Made by a program: the position numbers and the translations under genes
Assembly (NCBI RefSeq): GCF_000687475.1
Contig: NC_057317.1
Coordinates: 372,001-436,000 of the forward strand
DNA: 64,000 bases
Direction: 5' to 3'
DNA from: Ustilaginoidea virens
Taxonomy: Eukaryota; Ascomycota; Sordariomycetes; Hypocreales; Clavicipitaceae
Shown here: piece after piece, positions 13,301-25,861 of the stretch
Numbering within the stretch: position 1 is the stretch's first letter
How the letters are laid out: each line of letters starts with the position of its first letter
Notes under the pieces: generated by a model
Database searches by the model: none
Told to the model about the DNA's origin: nothing
What the model saw: only the letters and a program-made list of their open reading frames with translations

Positions 13301-15386
13301 AGACTTTCACAGAGGGCAAAATACAGGTTCAGAGGGGGTATCTAGCAGAGAACCTGCTATTTTACTGGATGACCTTGAAAACATGCCGGACCCTACTAAC
13401 CTTACTAACATTACTAATACTAATGTTATACCGGATGACCTAGAAAGCATGCCCGACCCTACTAATACTAGCGTTATTAATACTAATGCTACCTTGGATA
13501 ACCGTCCTATATTACAGTCCCCGGCTACTGCAAAGGATGACCTTATAGATATCCTTACTAGCCTTACTCCTGCCGACCTTGCTGGCCCTGCTGGCCCTGC
13601 TGGCCCTGCTATACCTGCTAGCCCTACCGACCCTACTAGCCCTACCGACTTATTCCCTAATCAGGATTTATACCACCTGATATGGGATTCCTGCTATGCA
13701 GCTAAGCGTAAGCTAGCTAAAAAGGCCCCTGATGGTACGCCTAATAGCTGGAAGGATGTGCTACGAAGCCCTGAAAAAGACCTTTGGATAAAGGCATTAT
13801 TTAAGGAATTTGAGCAGCTATTAGATACTAAAGTCTTCCAATTTATTCCTAAGTCTAGCGTTCCTATTGATAGGAAAATTATACGCAATAGGCCTATTTT
13901 TCGGGTTAAAAAGGATGCCAATAATCAGCCTATAAAATATAAGGCTAGATTGGTTGTTAAGGGTTTTATGCAAGTCGAAGGAAAGGACTTTCAGTATACC
14001 TATGCTTCTACCTCTATCCCACCTACCTGGAGGGTTATACTGGCTTTGGCTGCTAGTAATAACTGGGAAATAGAGCAGATCGACTTTATAGGCGCCTTCC
14101 TAAATAGCGAACTTTCTGAGACTATTTATATGGATATTCCTGACGGATTTCTTGAATTTACAGAGAGCCTACTACTAACTAATAGCGATAGTAAGCTTTG
14201 GTCTGATATTTAACGGCAACGGCTACTAACTTTACTTAAAGAAGCCGGCTTTAATCCTTCTATTAAGCAAGCTATTTTACTAAAGAAGGCCCTATACGGG
14301 CTAAAATAAGCACCCCGCGAATGGCAACACCGGCTAAAAGACCTGATTTCTAGTGAAGGCTTCTTACCTTTAGCATCTGATGCTGCCGTTTTTTATAATA
14401 AGCAAACCAGCACCTTTATCGTCACTTATGTTGACGATTGCCTATTAGTTGGTCCAAATATAACTTATATTAACTAGCTAAAAAGGAAATTCTATAAGGT
14501 CTATGCTATAGAAGACCGCGGTCCGGCTTCCTTCTTCTTAGGCGTATAGATTATACGAAATAGGAAGGAAGGTCTATTGTGGCTACACCAAGCCCAATTT
14601 ATAGCAGAGGTCTTAGCTAAATTCGGCTTATAGGATACTAAACCTCAGCTAATTCCACTTCAACCAGGGATTCTAAATGAATCTAGTGGAAAAGACCTTA
14701 GCCCTACTGATCAGAGCCTTTATCAGAGCCTTACTGGCACTATAATGTGGCTTATGATGATGACTAGGCCCGACCTAGCATTTCCTACCCAATACCTCTC
14801 TCGGTTTATGTCTAAGGCAACTAATGTGCATTTAAATGCTGCGAAAGGCAGCTTTAGCTACCTTAAAGGCACTGAGAACCTAGCTATTTGCTTTACTAAA
14901 AGCAATCAACAGCCTATTATAACCGCTTATTCTGATAGCGATTTTGCTGGCTGTAAAGAAACCTCTAAATCTACTGGAGGCTTCCTTACTACTATTAATA
15001 GTGGTCCTATTAGCTGGCGTTCTAAGCGAGCCTCTTTAGTAGTGCTTTCTACTTTAGAAGCTGAATCTGATGCATTACTTGAGACTATCCGTGAGGTACA
15101 GTGGCTTTCTAACCTTTGTAAGGAGCTGGAAATTGATATTGTACGCCCTATACCGCTATACTGCGATAACTAGGGCTCTATTTCGAATTCTAACGACCCT
15201 AATCAGCATGCTCGCACTAAGCATACGCTATTAAAATTCCGGTATATTAGGGAGCAAGCCCAGCTGGGCTTGGTTAAAATTACCTACTTACCTACTAATA
15301 GTATGCCTGCTGATGGTCTTACGAAGCCACTGCCGGGCCCTAAATTTACTAGGTTCCGCGAGTTACTAGGCCTTAGGGCCTGCTAA
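10395..15386 (+). pseudogene. A1 gag-pol (about 1,663 codons), inactivated
   Basis: A single frame runs from ATG 10,395 (MAESGSYKVPESD) to the natural stop after LRAC at 15,384. In order: gag; a Lys/Asn/Ser linker; protease near 11,686, where DTGSTC has become DIGSTY; integrase with HVRLGHIG, CLAC and the catalytic second Asp intact (YDGGNE, about 12,763); RT with YVDD intact near 14,427; and RNase H (SDSDFAG, LEAESDAL, YCDN). More than a dozen in-frame stops interrupt it, nearly all TAG where A2 has CAG or TGG. The longest open runs are 11,829-12,815, 13,104-14,213 and 14,745-15,173. Confidence 0.93.
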
Positions 15387-15491
15387 CTTATACTAACTTA
15401 CTAAGGTTTTTCCTATGTTTTTCCTTAGCACTTTTACTGCATTTTCTTTCCCTATCCTTTACACGATTAGCTTGCTACTACAGTAGCTAAT

Positions 15492-15500
15492 CAGAGGGGG
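15492..15500 (+). promoter_or_regulatory. Polypurine tract of A1
   Basis: CAGAGGGGG directly before the 3' LTR. Confidence 0.75.
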
Positions 15501-16308
15501 TGTTAAAATCCTATAGTAGCCTACTAGGCTGCTGGCCTAATGCCCTACTGGCCTACTGACCTTCTGGCCCTTATACCGCCTCTTAGACTTACGATAGTCT
15601 TACTAACCTTAGGCTTTTGCCTTTTACCTTAAGGATTTTCAGTGGATTATTTACTGTATATCAAGTAAGGTAGGCCTTGTTGAAAAGGTGTGGCATTGCT
15701 AAATTAGCGTGGTTGCCTACTAGCGTGGTGGCGGCCTACTAGCGTGGTGTGGCATTGCTAAATTAGCGTGGTTGCCTACTAGCGTGGTGGCGGCCTACTA
15801 GCGTGGTGTGGCATTGCTAAATTAGCGTGGTGGCCTACTAGCGTGGTGGCTAGTCCACTAGTGTGGTGGTTAGTTACTAGTGCGGTGACTAATTACTAGT
15901 GCGGTGGTTAGGGTGGTTGGAAAGGTCGGATATAGCGGGGTTGCTGACGTATCATAGCGAGCATTACGGGGAGCTTTCTTACTGGCTACCTTGGATGCCT
16001 GGGCCCACCCCTCCTTCGTGTATATATAGGATAGCTTTTCCCCTTCTTTCTAGATAGTAGAATGGCAGCACAATCGAACCTGTTAATGCACTACATGCCT
16101 CTTAACTCCCACCTTCCCTGCGTTATTCTGGTTATCTTATATTTGCCTTGCCTTTACACTTGCCTCGCTTTATAGCACTTGTATAGTCTTAGGACTTAGT
16201 GACGAATCTAGTATTTATACTAAGATTAAGTCACAGGTCGCAGACAGTCTTGTGCCATCTAGCTAGCTAGTAAGGCTTTGCTTTATAGTGACCTTTAGAA
16301 TTGCAATA
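15501..16308 (+). repeat. 3' LTR of A1
   Basis: 808 bp, nearly identical to 8,860-9,667. It is followed by the duplicated target GATAT. Confidence 0.94.
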
Positions 16309-16313
16309 GATAT

Positions 16314-16708
16314 AGGGCTTCCGGCCCGTACGGCAGGCTGTTATAGGGCATCCGGCACACCGCTATAAGCCACTGGGCTTGGTTGGGTATGCACTGGGTA
16401 GGATATTGGGCACAGACTGGGCACGGTTGGGCAGACCGACTTTTCGTCGGGTTTTTCGCTATTTTTGCGGTTTTTCATTATTTTCAACCACTTTTTCAAG
16501 ATGGTAGAAATATGCCCAAAATTCCCTCTTTCTAGCTAGAATAGTCACCAACAATTAGAATCAGATTTCCCTAACATCTTTGCTCTGGTCAACCTCTTAT
16601 GCGCTTTAAATCTTTAACCAGCTCTTTGTTTTATTCTGCAACGCCTTGTACGCCACTGTCGGTATCCAGTACATTTCCAACAGTGTTCTGAATCACCATT
16701 TTGCAACA
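16314..16708 (+). repeat. 5' LTR of B1, second half
   Basis: It resumes after A1 and its duplicated GATAT, and ends in TTTTGCAACA, directly before the primer binding site. Confidence 0.92.
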
Positions 16709-16722
16709 GGTTATGAGCCCGG
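16709..16722 (+). promoter_or_regulatory. Primer binding site of B1
   Basis: GGTTATGAGCCCGG, directly after the LTR, is complementary to the anticodon arm of initiator tRNA-Met. The region 16,723-17,007 is the untranslated leader. Confidence 0.8.
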
Positions 16723-17007
16723 TGTCTCAAGGCTTCCAGCTTAAGACTTTTTTACGCTAACTTAGGATTTTAACGCATTTGGCAGCTAACCTTCCAGGAA
16801 TCTAACTAACGATTTTACTAATCGGCAGTAAGGGACTGATCATCCCAGATTTAGGAACCCAGCTACCACACCAAGCTGCAACACATCCTTGCAACAGGAT
16901 TTTCTAAGGTTATTCCTTAACGCAGCTTTCTTCTAGTTTTATCTAGATTTTCAGTCTTGATTTTCTTCGCATTTTTAAGACTTTCCGGCACCTTTTCTCT
17001 TTCTACA

Positions 17008-17510
17008 ATGGCCAGTCAGAACGTTCCTACCGATAACCCAAGCTATACGGCAGAGGTAGAAGAATCTGATAATGACCAGGAAATTGCCCAGCTCAGGGAA
17101 GACCAATAGGAAATGAGAAAAGAATTCAGTCATAAATTTAATCGAATGAACTCTAAAATCGATTTTTTGGCTGATAAGGTGGGCACCTTAGTAGACAGAC
17201 TAATCAAGCCTGCTACTAGCCCACCATCCCAGGATATGATGGATGTGGATACCTTTCAAACCCCTGTGGGTAAAGGAAATAACCCACCATCACTACCCAA
17301 AGCCCAGCAGCAACCCCTACCGGTTCCATCCAGCATTAGCAGCCAAGTCAGCGCTATAGCTATCAAGGAACTAGCCAAAACAGCCAACGGATTCCAGGAA
17401 TCCCAAAAGCTAAGGGGGGCATCTAACTTCGACCAATGGAAACAGGCCCTTATGATTCAACTTAGGGCACTTAATATCGCCAAATTTATCGAAGAACCTT
17501 CTATTGCTAG
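17008..17510 (+). pseudogene. B1 gag, N-terminal part
   Basis: The start codon at 17,008 (MASQNVPTDNPSY...) opens the gag of B1. One in-frame TAG lies near 17,107, where CAG is expected, and the frame then stays open. It contains KIDFLADKVGTLVDRL, a Pro/Gln linker and the conserved segment ASNFDQWKQALMIQLRAL, typical of Copia gag (UBN2-like). It breaks at IEEPSIAS (17,510), where B2 is inserted after GCTAG, and continues at 31,077. Confidence 0.88.
17506..17510 (+). repeat. Target duplication of B2 (left)
   Basis: GCTAG; exact mate at 31,077-31,081. The gag frame of B1 is continuous across the two. Confidence 0.93.
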
Positions 17511-18214
17511 TGTTGCAAAATGATGATTCAGAACACTATTGGAAATATACTGGATACCGACAGTGGCGTACAAGGCGTTGCAGAATAAAACAAAGAGCTG
17601 GTTAAAGATTTAAAGCGCACAAGAGGTTAACCAGAGCAAAGATATCAGGGAAATCTGATTCTAATTGTTGGTGACTATTCTAGCTAGAAAGAGGGAATTT
17701 TGGGCATATTTCTACCATCTTGAAAAAGTGGTTGAAAATAATGAAAAACCGCAAAAATAGCGAAAAACCCGACGAAAAGTCGGTCTGCCCAACCGTGCCC
17801 AATATCCTACCCAATGCCTACCCAACCAAGCCCAGTGGCTTATAGCGGTGTGCCGGATGCCCTATAACAGCCTGCCGTACAGGCCGGAAGCCCTATATCG
17901 GTCTGCCGTAAATGACCGGTGTAGCGGGTGACTGTATATAGAAGGCCGAAAGTGCTGGTTTGCCCATTTGGTAATCCCGTAGAAATGCGCCGCCTGTTGT
18001 GGGCCCTGTGGCCCGCTGTGACCGGCCGCTGTGGCCGGCTGTGGGGCGCTGTGCCGGTGCCGTGACCGGCGCTATGGCCCACTGTAATCGGCGTTATGGG
18101 GCGCTGTGCCCCACCATAGCGCCTGGTATAGCCACCGCGATATCTCAACGCAGAAACGTCGTATGGTGGCGAGACCAGTACCAAAATACAGCTAAAAAGG
18201 CGCTGATTTCAACA
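17511..18214 (-). repeat. 3' LTR of B2
   Basis: 704 bp. In element orientation it runs TGTTGAAATC to TTTTGCAACA and is preceded by the polypurine tract at 18,215-18,223. Confidence 0.93.
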
Positions 18215-18223
18215 CCCCCTCTG
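18215..18223 (-). promoter_or_regulatory. Polypurine tract of B2
   Basis: CAGAGGGGG in element orientation, next to the 3' LTR. Confidence 0.75.
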
Positions 18224-18301
18224 ATTAGCAACATAGCTAATCCTAGCATTAGAATAAAAGAAAGAAGTCCCGTAAAAAAGAAGAAAAAAAAGATAATAAT
18301 G

Positions 18302-20484
18302 CTATAGGGATTGCAGCCCTAATAGCTGCCGAAATATGGGGAATTTCGGGCTTAGAAGTGGTTTGGTAAGTCCATCCGCAGGCATATCTATCGTGGGTAA
18401 ATAAGATATTTTTACTAGGCCACCGTGGGCCTTCTCACGTATATACCGGAATTTAAGCAAGGTATGCTTAGTGCGGGCATGCTGATTTAGGTCATTTGCA
18501 TTAGAAATAGACCTTTGGTTATCGCAATATAGTGGTATCGGGCGTTGAATATCGACCTGGATTTCTTTAAATAAATTAGATATCCACTCCACTTCGCGAA
18601 TTGCCTCAAGCATTACATCAGACTCGGCTTCAAGCATTAATAAAACCACAGTCGAAGACCGTTTTAACCTCCAGCTAATAGGCCCACCATTCAAGGTAGT
18701 AAGATAACCACCAGTGGACTTCGAAGTCAGCCGGCACCCAGCAAAATCGCTGTCAGAAAATGCAGCTAATACTACGGTAGCTTTAGCGGCTCGGTAACGG
18801 TAACAAATGGCTATATTTGCCGTACCAGCTAAGTAGCGAAAAGCGCCCTTAGCAGCATTAAGCTGTATAGTAGAAGCCTGTTGCATATATCGTGACAGGT
18901 ATTGCGTTGGAAAGGCAAGGTCAGGTCTTGACATCATCATCAACCATATCGATATCCCTACCAGCTGCTAGAATAAGTGTTGATTACTAGCATCCAGCGG
19001 CGTATCTTCAGCCTCAGCAAGTATACCAGGCTATAGCGGGATTAGATGCAGTCATGCGTCCTTAAGGTTGAATTTCTCAAGGACTTCCGCAATAAATTGC
19101 GATTGGTGCAGCCATAACAGGCCCTTTTCTCTATCCCTAATAATCTGCACTCTAAGAAAGAAGGAGGTAGGTCCTCAGTCTTCTATAGCGTAAACCTTAT
19201 GGAACTTGGTCTTAAGCTGGTCAATATAGCTAAGATCTAGACCGACAATTAAGTAGTTATCCATATAGGTCACAATAAAGGTATGCGTTCCTTTATTATA
19301 AAAGACGGCAGCATCAGAAAGTAATGGCTTAAAACCCTCTTGCACTAGAAGGTCTTTTAACCGTAACTGCCACTCGCGAGGGCCTTATTTTAGCCTATAT
19401 AAGGCTTTCTTCAACAGTATGACCTGTGATGCAGAGGGGTTATATCCAACCTTAGTAAGCAAGGCTAGAAGTCGTTGACGCTACAGGTCAGACCATAAGG
19501 CTGGATTAGGTAAGAGTAGGCTTTCTGCAAATTCTAGAAAACCAGCTGGAATCTCCATATAAATCGTCTCCAGTAATTCACTATTTAGAAAGGCACTAAT
19601 AAAGTCGATCTGCTCTATTTCCCAATTGTTTGCAGCAGTAAGAGCAAGGATAATCCTCTATATTGGTAGGATCGAAATAGAGGCATAGGTCTCCGTAAAG
19701 TCTTGCCCAGATACCTGCATAAAGCCTTTAACAACTAATCGTGCCTTATATTTAACCGGGTTATTATTCGCATCTTTCTTAACGCGAAAAATAGGCCGGT
19801 TACGCAATATTTTCCTACTAGTAGGAACACTAGTCTTAGGAATAAATTAGAAGATATTTAAATCGATTAATTGCTCGAATTCCGAAAATAAGGCTTTTAC
19901 CCAGCTATCCTTATATGGGCTGTGTAAGACTTCCTTCCAGCTATTAGGCATACCTTCTGGGGCCCGTTTTGCAGCCTTAATTTTTGCTGCACAGTAAATA
20001 TCGTAAAAAGTATAGGAAGGGGGGAAATCCTGTGTGGGAGCCTCTGGGGGGCTGCCTGGGTATCCGAAAATCTAGTCGTTTTTCGGCTGGGTGGGTGGGA
20101 AAGCACCCCATTGGTCAGTCTGTGGGTCAGACTGTTGGTTAGACTATTGGTCAGCCTGTAGGTCTAAAAGTGACCTATAGTATCCATAACCTAGGATACC
20201 TTGCACGTCTCGTATCCGTAGCTGCATTCTTCCTCGAATTCTACCCCTAGTAGCCCTAACCTGGTATGGCTGAATAGGCACCTTTTCTGATACTCGAAAC
20301 ATTTTCTCCCACAGTCTCTCATTTAAGGCGATATCTGGACTCTCGAATTTCAAATATTCTAGTGTAGGTAGCGTTTTACTATAGCGAAATGCTGCATTTA
20401 CTAGGAAGCCGGGCGAAAAGGCAGAATCTATTGTGTCGGAAAGTCGCAGAAAATCAGTATGTGTGGGGCTTTGAGATTCGGACC
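18302..20484 (-). pseudogene. B2 pol, C-terminal part (RT and RNase H)
   Basis: Minus-strand frame ending at LQSL-stop at 18,302. The segment 18,302-18,943 is fully open and covers the end of RT and RNase H: RPDLAFPTQYLSR, SDSDFAGC, LEAESDVML, YCDNQ and HARTKHTLLKFRYI. Upstream, RT is broken by stops, and the frame is cut at 20,484 by A2. The spacer before RT resembles that of B1 (YHPS-type, FESPDIALNERL near 20,340). Confidence 0.9.
20480..20484 (+). repeat. Target duplication of A2 (left)
   Basis: GGACC; exact mate at 26,611-26,615. The empty site is seen in B0 near 5,270. Confidence 0.93.
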
Positions 20485-21233
20485 TGTTAAAATCCTATAG
20501 TAGCCTATTAGGCTGCTGGCCTTATGCCCTACTGGCCTACTAACCTTCTGGCCCTTATACCGCCTCTTAGACTTACGGTAGTCTTACCAACCTTAGGCCT
20601 TTGCCTTTTACCTTAGGATTTTCAGTAGATTATTTACTGTATATCAAGTAAGGTAGGCCTTATTAAAAAAGGTGTGGCATTGCTAAATTAGCGTGGTTGC
20701 CTACTAGCGTGGTGGCGGCCTACTAGCGTGGTGTGGCATTGCTAAATTAGCGTGGTGGCCTACTAGCGTGGTGGCTAGTCCACTAGTGTGGTGGTTAGTT
20801 ACTAGTGCGGTGACTAATTACTAGTGCGGTGGTTAGGGTGGTTGGAAAGGTCGGATATAGCGGGGTTGCTGACGTATCATAGCGAGCATTACGGGGAGCT
20901 TTCTTACTGGCTACCTTGGATGCCTGGGCCCACCCCTCCTTCGTGTATATATAGGATAGCTTTTCCCCTTCTTTCTAGATAGTAGAAGGGTAGCACAATC
21001 GAACCTGTTAATGCACTACATGCCTCTTAACTCCCACCTTCCCTGCGTTATTCTGGTTATCTTATATTTGCCTTGCCTTTACACTTGCCTCGCTTTATAG
21101 CACTTGTATAGTCTTAGGACTTAGTGACGAATCTAGTATTTATACTAAGATTAAGTCACAGGTCGCAGACAGTCTTGTGCCATCTAGCTAGCTAGTAAGG
21201 CTTTGCTTTATAGTGACCTTTAGAATTGCAATA
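20485..21233 (+). repeat. 5' LTR of A2
   Basis: 749 bp from TGTTAAAATCC to GAATTGCAATA; one 59-bp tandem unit fewer than A1. Confidence 0.93.
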
Positions 21234-21247
21234 GGTTATGAGCCCGG
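21234..21247 (+). promoter_or_regulatory. Primer binding site of A2
   Basis: GGTTATGAGCCCGG next to the LTR. The ATG inside it (21,238) happens to be in frame with the remaining polyprotein because of the downstream deletion. Confidence 0.8.
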
Positions 21248-24200
21248 GTTTTACTTCTTTATTTTTACCCTACCTCTTTTGTGTTAGGCACTTTGATGAG
21301 TCTGAGCAGGCACTTCTACTACTAATGCTAAAGAATAGCTGTGGTGAAGAAGCTGCAGAGGCTATAGACTGGTGTAATGACCCAGAGGAAGCCTACCTTC
21401 TGCTAGTGGCCCAGTATTGCCACTCACCAGAAGTACAGCGGGCACACTTATACCCTACCTTTCACACCCTTACATTTACCGGTTATAAGGGCACTTTGGA
21501 AGCTTTTAATAGCGAATTTAACAGCTATATTTCTCGCCTTAGAATCCTAGGTTCTAAAATCGACTCTTTCGACCAAGTTAACCAGTATCTTTGGGCTGTA
21601 GAGGGGGTATTTACCCGCTGGACTGAACGCCAACGCTCTATGATTAGGGCTTATAGCGCCCAAGGTGTTATTAATAGCAGCAAATTTAACCTCCAGTATT
21701 TTATGGTTGACCTACTAGAAGAACAGCGTTCTAAAGGGTCTAATAAGGTGGCTGCTAATAATAACCCTAAGCAGCTTAAGGCTTCTAAGGACCCTAAGAA
21801 AGGGTCTACTAATGCCGCTTCTACTAATAATAGCAAGAATAATTCTACTAATAATAGGAAAAAGAAGCAGCAACAGAAGAAGAAACAGGACTCCAGCAGC
21901 AATCAGCAAGATGTTGAGGCCTTTATTATAGGCAACTATAATACCCAGGATACTAATATATCTTATTCTTCTTCCACTATATCCACTGATATAAGCTATA
22001 GTGCTAAATCAGGCGGTAGGACCCCTAAGGATGCCCTCCTTTACGATACAGGCTCTACTTGTCATATTGTTAATGATAAGAAGCATTTCACTACTTTTCA
22101 CCACTTTGAGAAGGATGATAAGCCTGTTATTACTACTGGTGGTGGCCCTATTTCCCCTACTGGTTGGGGCACAGCACGATTTACTGTGCTACAGGGCGTT
22201 AATCCTACTAAATGGGGTATTATAGAGCTCAAGAATGCACTATATATTCCTGCCTTGGATATTAACATCATTAGCGGTGTAAAGTACTATGCCGCTAAAG
22301 GGGTACTAATTAAAAATCAGCTTTGGTCAGCAAGCCGTAAATGCATCGGCATTTTTAACTTTGAAAAATACGGCTTTTTCCTTCCACAGAAAGGAATAGA
22401 TATACCACTGCTACATCAACCTTGCAGTCATTATACTGTTACTAATAGTATAATAGTAGAGGTCCCCAGCCCTACTAACCCTGCTGATTATAGTGATCCT
22501 GAGGATACCACTATTACCCCTGTTCCTACTATTACAACTAGTAAGGAACCTGTAGAGGCTACTAGCCCTACCGCCCAACCTTCCGCTATTACGACTAGCG
22601 AAGACCCTGTAGAGGTTACTAACCCTACTCCTGCCCCTATAGCTGCTGATATAGAATATCAGAAGCTATTACAATTAGCCGGCATTTGGCATATACGGCT
22701 AGGGCATATAGGTATTCAGCTACTTAAAAAGACCTGTGCTAATACCCCTGGTCTGCCTAACCTTAATAAGGTTAAAGATACTGATTTTCGCTGCCTAGCC
22801 TGTATACAGGCTAAGAAGGTTAGAAGACCTTCTAAAGATGCGATACCTAATCCAGCTAAATGCCTGGATATTATAAAAGGTGATACTTTTGCTATATCAC
22901 CTATGCCATACAACAAACGACCTGTTGCCCTTATATTAGTGGACAGAAAATCCCGATTCCGTTGGCTTTACTTACTGCCTAATAGGGAAGGCACTGTTGT
23001 ATTTAAAGCATTACAGAGCTTTATACAGAGCCTACAGGTCAGATATGGCAAAACGCCTGTTGAATTCCACTATAATGGTGGAAATGAAATCAACAAAATG
23101 CTTAGCGATTGGCTTATCGAACAGGGTATAACTTTTAATACATCTTGCCCTTATATTCACGAACAAAACGGCCTAGCTGAGCGGTCCATTAGGGTTATAG
23201 CTGACAGGCTACGTGCTACTATGGCCTGGTTAAGGCTACCATCTAACCTCTGGTCCGCTGTAATTACTGGCGTTGTTATGCTAGTAAATATAATAGCAGT
23301 TACTAACAGACCTTCTAGCCCCTATCAGGAGCTATTAAAGGATTATGACCAGATAACACCGGAGCACTACCCTGATCTTATTAACCTTAGGGCTATTGGA
23401 GCAGCTATTGAAGTGCTTATACCATACGAAAAGCGTGTAAAGAGCCGCAAATTAGCGCCCCGTACCGAGCCTGGTAGGCTCCTTGCCACTCTAGGTAATA
23501 ATACCTACTTGGTCTACCTTCTAAAGAAGAAGGTTGTTACCAAAACAACCTTTATTACCTTTATTCACTAAAATGAAGGTATAGGCCCTATTTCTAGTGG
23601 TCTAGAAGGAGACTTTCATAGAGGGCAAAATATAGGTTCAGAGGGGGTATCTAGCAGAGAACCTGCTATTTTACTGGATGACCTAGAAAGCATTCCTGAC
23701 CCTACTAACTCTACTAACCTTACTAGCATTACTAACACTAATGCTATACCGGATGACCTGGAAAGCATGCCGGACCCTACCAACATTACTAATAATAATG
23801 TTATACTGGATGACCTTAAAAGCGTCCCTGGTATTATTAATATTAATACCACCCCTACAATTCAGTCCCCGGCTACTGCAAAGGATGACCTTATAGATAT
23901 CCTTACCAGCCTTACTCCTGCCGACCTTGCTGGCCCTGCTGGCCCTGCTGGCCCTGCTATACCTGCTAGCCCTACCGACCCTACTAGCCCTACCGACTTA
24001 TTCCCTAATCAGGATTTATACCACCTGATATGGGATTCCTGCTATGCAGCTAAGCGTAAGCTAGCTAAAAAGGCCCCTGATGGTACGCCTAATAGCTGGA
24101 AGGATGTGCTACGATGCCCTGAAAAAGAAAAAGACCTTTGGATAAAGGCACTATTTAAGGAATTCGAGCAGCTTTTGGATACTAAAGTTTTCCAGTTTAT

Positions 24201-25740
24201 TCCTAAGTCTAGCGTTCCTATTGATAGGAAAATTATACGCAATAGGCCTGTTTTTCGGGTTAAAAAGGATGCTAATAATCAGCCTATAAAATATAAGGCT
24301 AGATTAGTTGTCAAGGGCTTTATGCAAGTCGAAGGAAAGGACTTCCAGCATACTTATGCTTCTACCTCTATCCCACCTACCTGGAGGGTTATACTGGCTT
24401 TAGCTGCTAGTAATAATTGGGAAATAGAGCAGATCGACTTTATAGGCGCCTTCCTAAATAGCGAACTTTCTGAGACTATTTATATAGATATTCCTGATGG
24501 ATTTCTTGAATTTACAGAGAGCTTATTGCTAACTGATAGCAAGCTTTGGTCTGATATTCAACGGCAACGGCTATTAACTTTACTTAAAGAAGCCGGCTTT
24601 AATCCCTCTATTAAGCAAGCTATTTTACTAAAGAAGGCCCTATACGGGCTAAAACAAGCACCGCGCGAATGGCAACACCGGCTAAAAGACCTAATTTCTA
24701 GTGAAGGTTTTTTACCTTTAGCTTCTGATGCTGCCGTCTTTTATAATAAGCAAACTAGCACCTTTATCGTTACCTATATTGACGATTGCCTATTAGTTGG
24801 TCCAAATATAACTTATATTAACCAGCTAAAAAGAAAATTTCATAAGGTCTATGCTATAGAAGACCGCGGTCCGGCTTCCTTCTTCCTAGGCGTATAAATT
24901 ATACGAAATAGGAAAGAAGGTCTATTGTGGCTACACCAAGCCCAATTTATAGCAGAGGTCTTAGCTAAATTCGGCTTACAGGATACTAAACCTCAGCTTA
25001 TTCCACTTCAACCAGGGATTCTAAATGAATCTAGTGGAAAAGATCTTAGCCCTACTGATCAGAGCCTTTATCAGAGCCTTACTGGCACTATAATGTGGCT
25101 TATGATGATGACTAGGCCCGACCTAGCATTTCCTATCCAATACCTTTCTCGGTTTATGTCGAAAGCAACTAATATGCATCTAAATGCTGCAAAAGGCAGC
25201 TTTAGTTACCTTAAAGGCACTAAGAACCTAGCTATTTGCTTTAGTGCTACTAAAAGCAACCAACAGCCTATTATAGCCGCTTATTCTGATAGCGACTTTG
25301 CTGGCTGTAAAGAAACCTCTAAATCTACTGGAGGCTTCCTGACTACTATTAATAGTGGTCCTATTAGCTGGCGTTCTAAGCGAGCCTCTTTAGTAGTGCT
25401 ATCTACTTTAGAAGCTGAATCTGATGCATTACTTGAGACTATCCGCGAGGTACAGTGGCTTTCTAACCTTTGTAAGGAGCTAGAAATTGATATTTTACGC
25501 CCTATACCGCTATACTGCGATAACCAGGGCTCCATTTCAAATTCTAACGACCCTAATCAGCACGCTCGCACTAAGCATACGCTATTAAAATTCCGGTATA
25601 TTAGGGAGCAAGCCCAGCTGGGCTTGGTTAAAATTACCTATTTACCTACTAATAGTATGCCTGCTGACGGTCTTACGAAGCCACTGCCGGGCCCTAAATT
25701 TACTAGGTTCCGCGAGTTACTAGGTCTTAGGGCCTGCTAA
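21238..25740 (+). pseudogene. A2 gag-pol, nearly intact, 5'-deleted
   Basis: One frame runs to the natural stop after LRAC at 25,738 and is broken only by TAA at 23,569 and TAA at 24,895, both CAA (Gln) in A1 or by family logic. In order: truncated gag from HFDESEQALLLLML; a Lys/Gln/Asn linker; protease DTGSTC (about 22,045); integrase with HIRLGHIG, RCLAC and EQNGLAERS; RT with YIDD near 24,776; RNase H with SDSDFAG, LEAESDAL and YCDNQGS. The integrase second catalytic Asp is Asn (YNGGNE near 23,071; Asp in A1). The gag N-terminus and natural start are missing, so it is non-autonomous even without the stops. Confidence 0.94.
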
Positions 25741-25852
25741 CTTATACTAACTTACTTTTACTAAGGTTTTTCTTATGTTTTTCCTTAGCACTTTTTACTG
25801 CATTTTCTTTCCCTATCCTTTATACGATTAGCTTGCTACTACAGTAGCTAAT

Positions 25853-25861
25853 CAGAGGGGG
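25853..25861 (+). promoter_or_regulatory. Polypurine tract of A2
   Basis: CAGAGGGGG directly before the 3' LTR. Confidence 0.75.

Larger units (their letters stand above)
8860..16308 (+). mobile_element. Copia element A1 (plus strand)
   Basis: A full-length element with 808-bp LTRs, inserted in the 5' LTR of B1. The target duplication is GATAT (8,855-8,859 and 16,309-16,313); the uninterrupted site is visible in B1's other LTR near 36,640. The two LTRs differ at about four positions, three of them CpA to TpA and one CpG to TpG. The coding frame carries many TAG/TAA codons. Confidence 0.94.
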
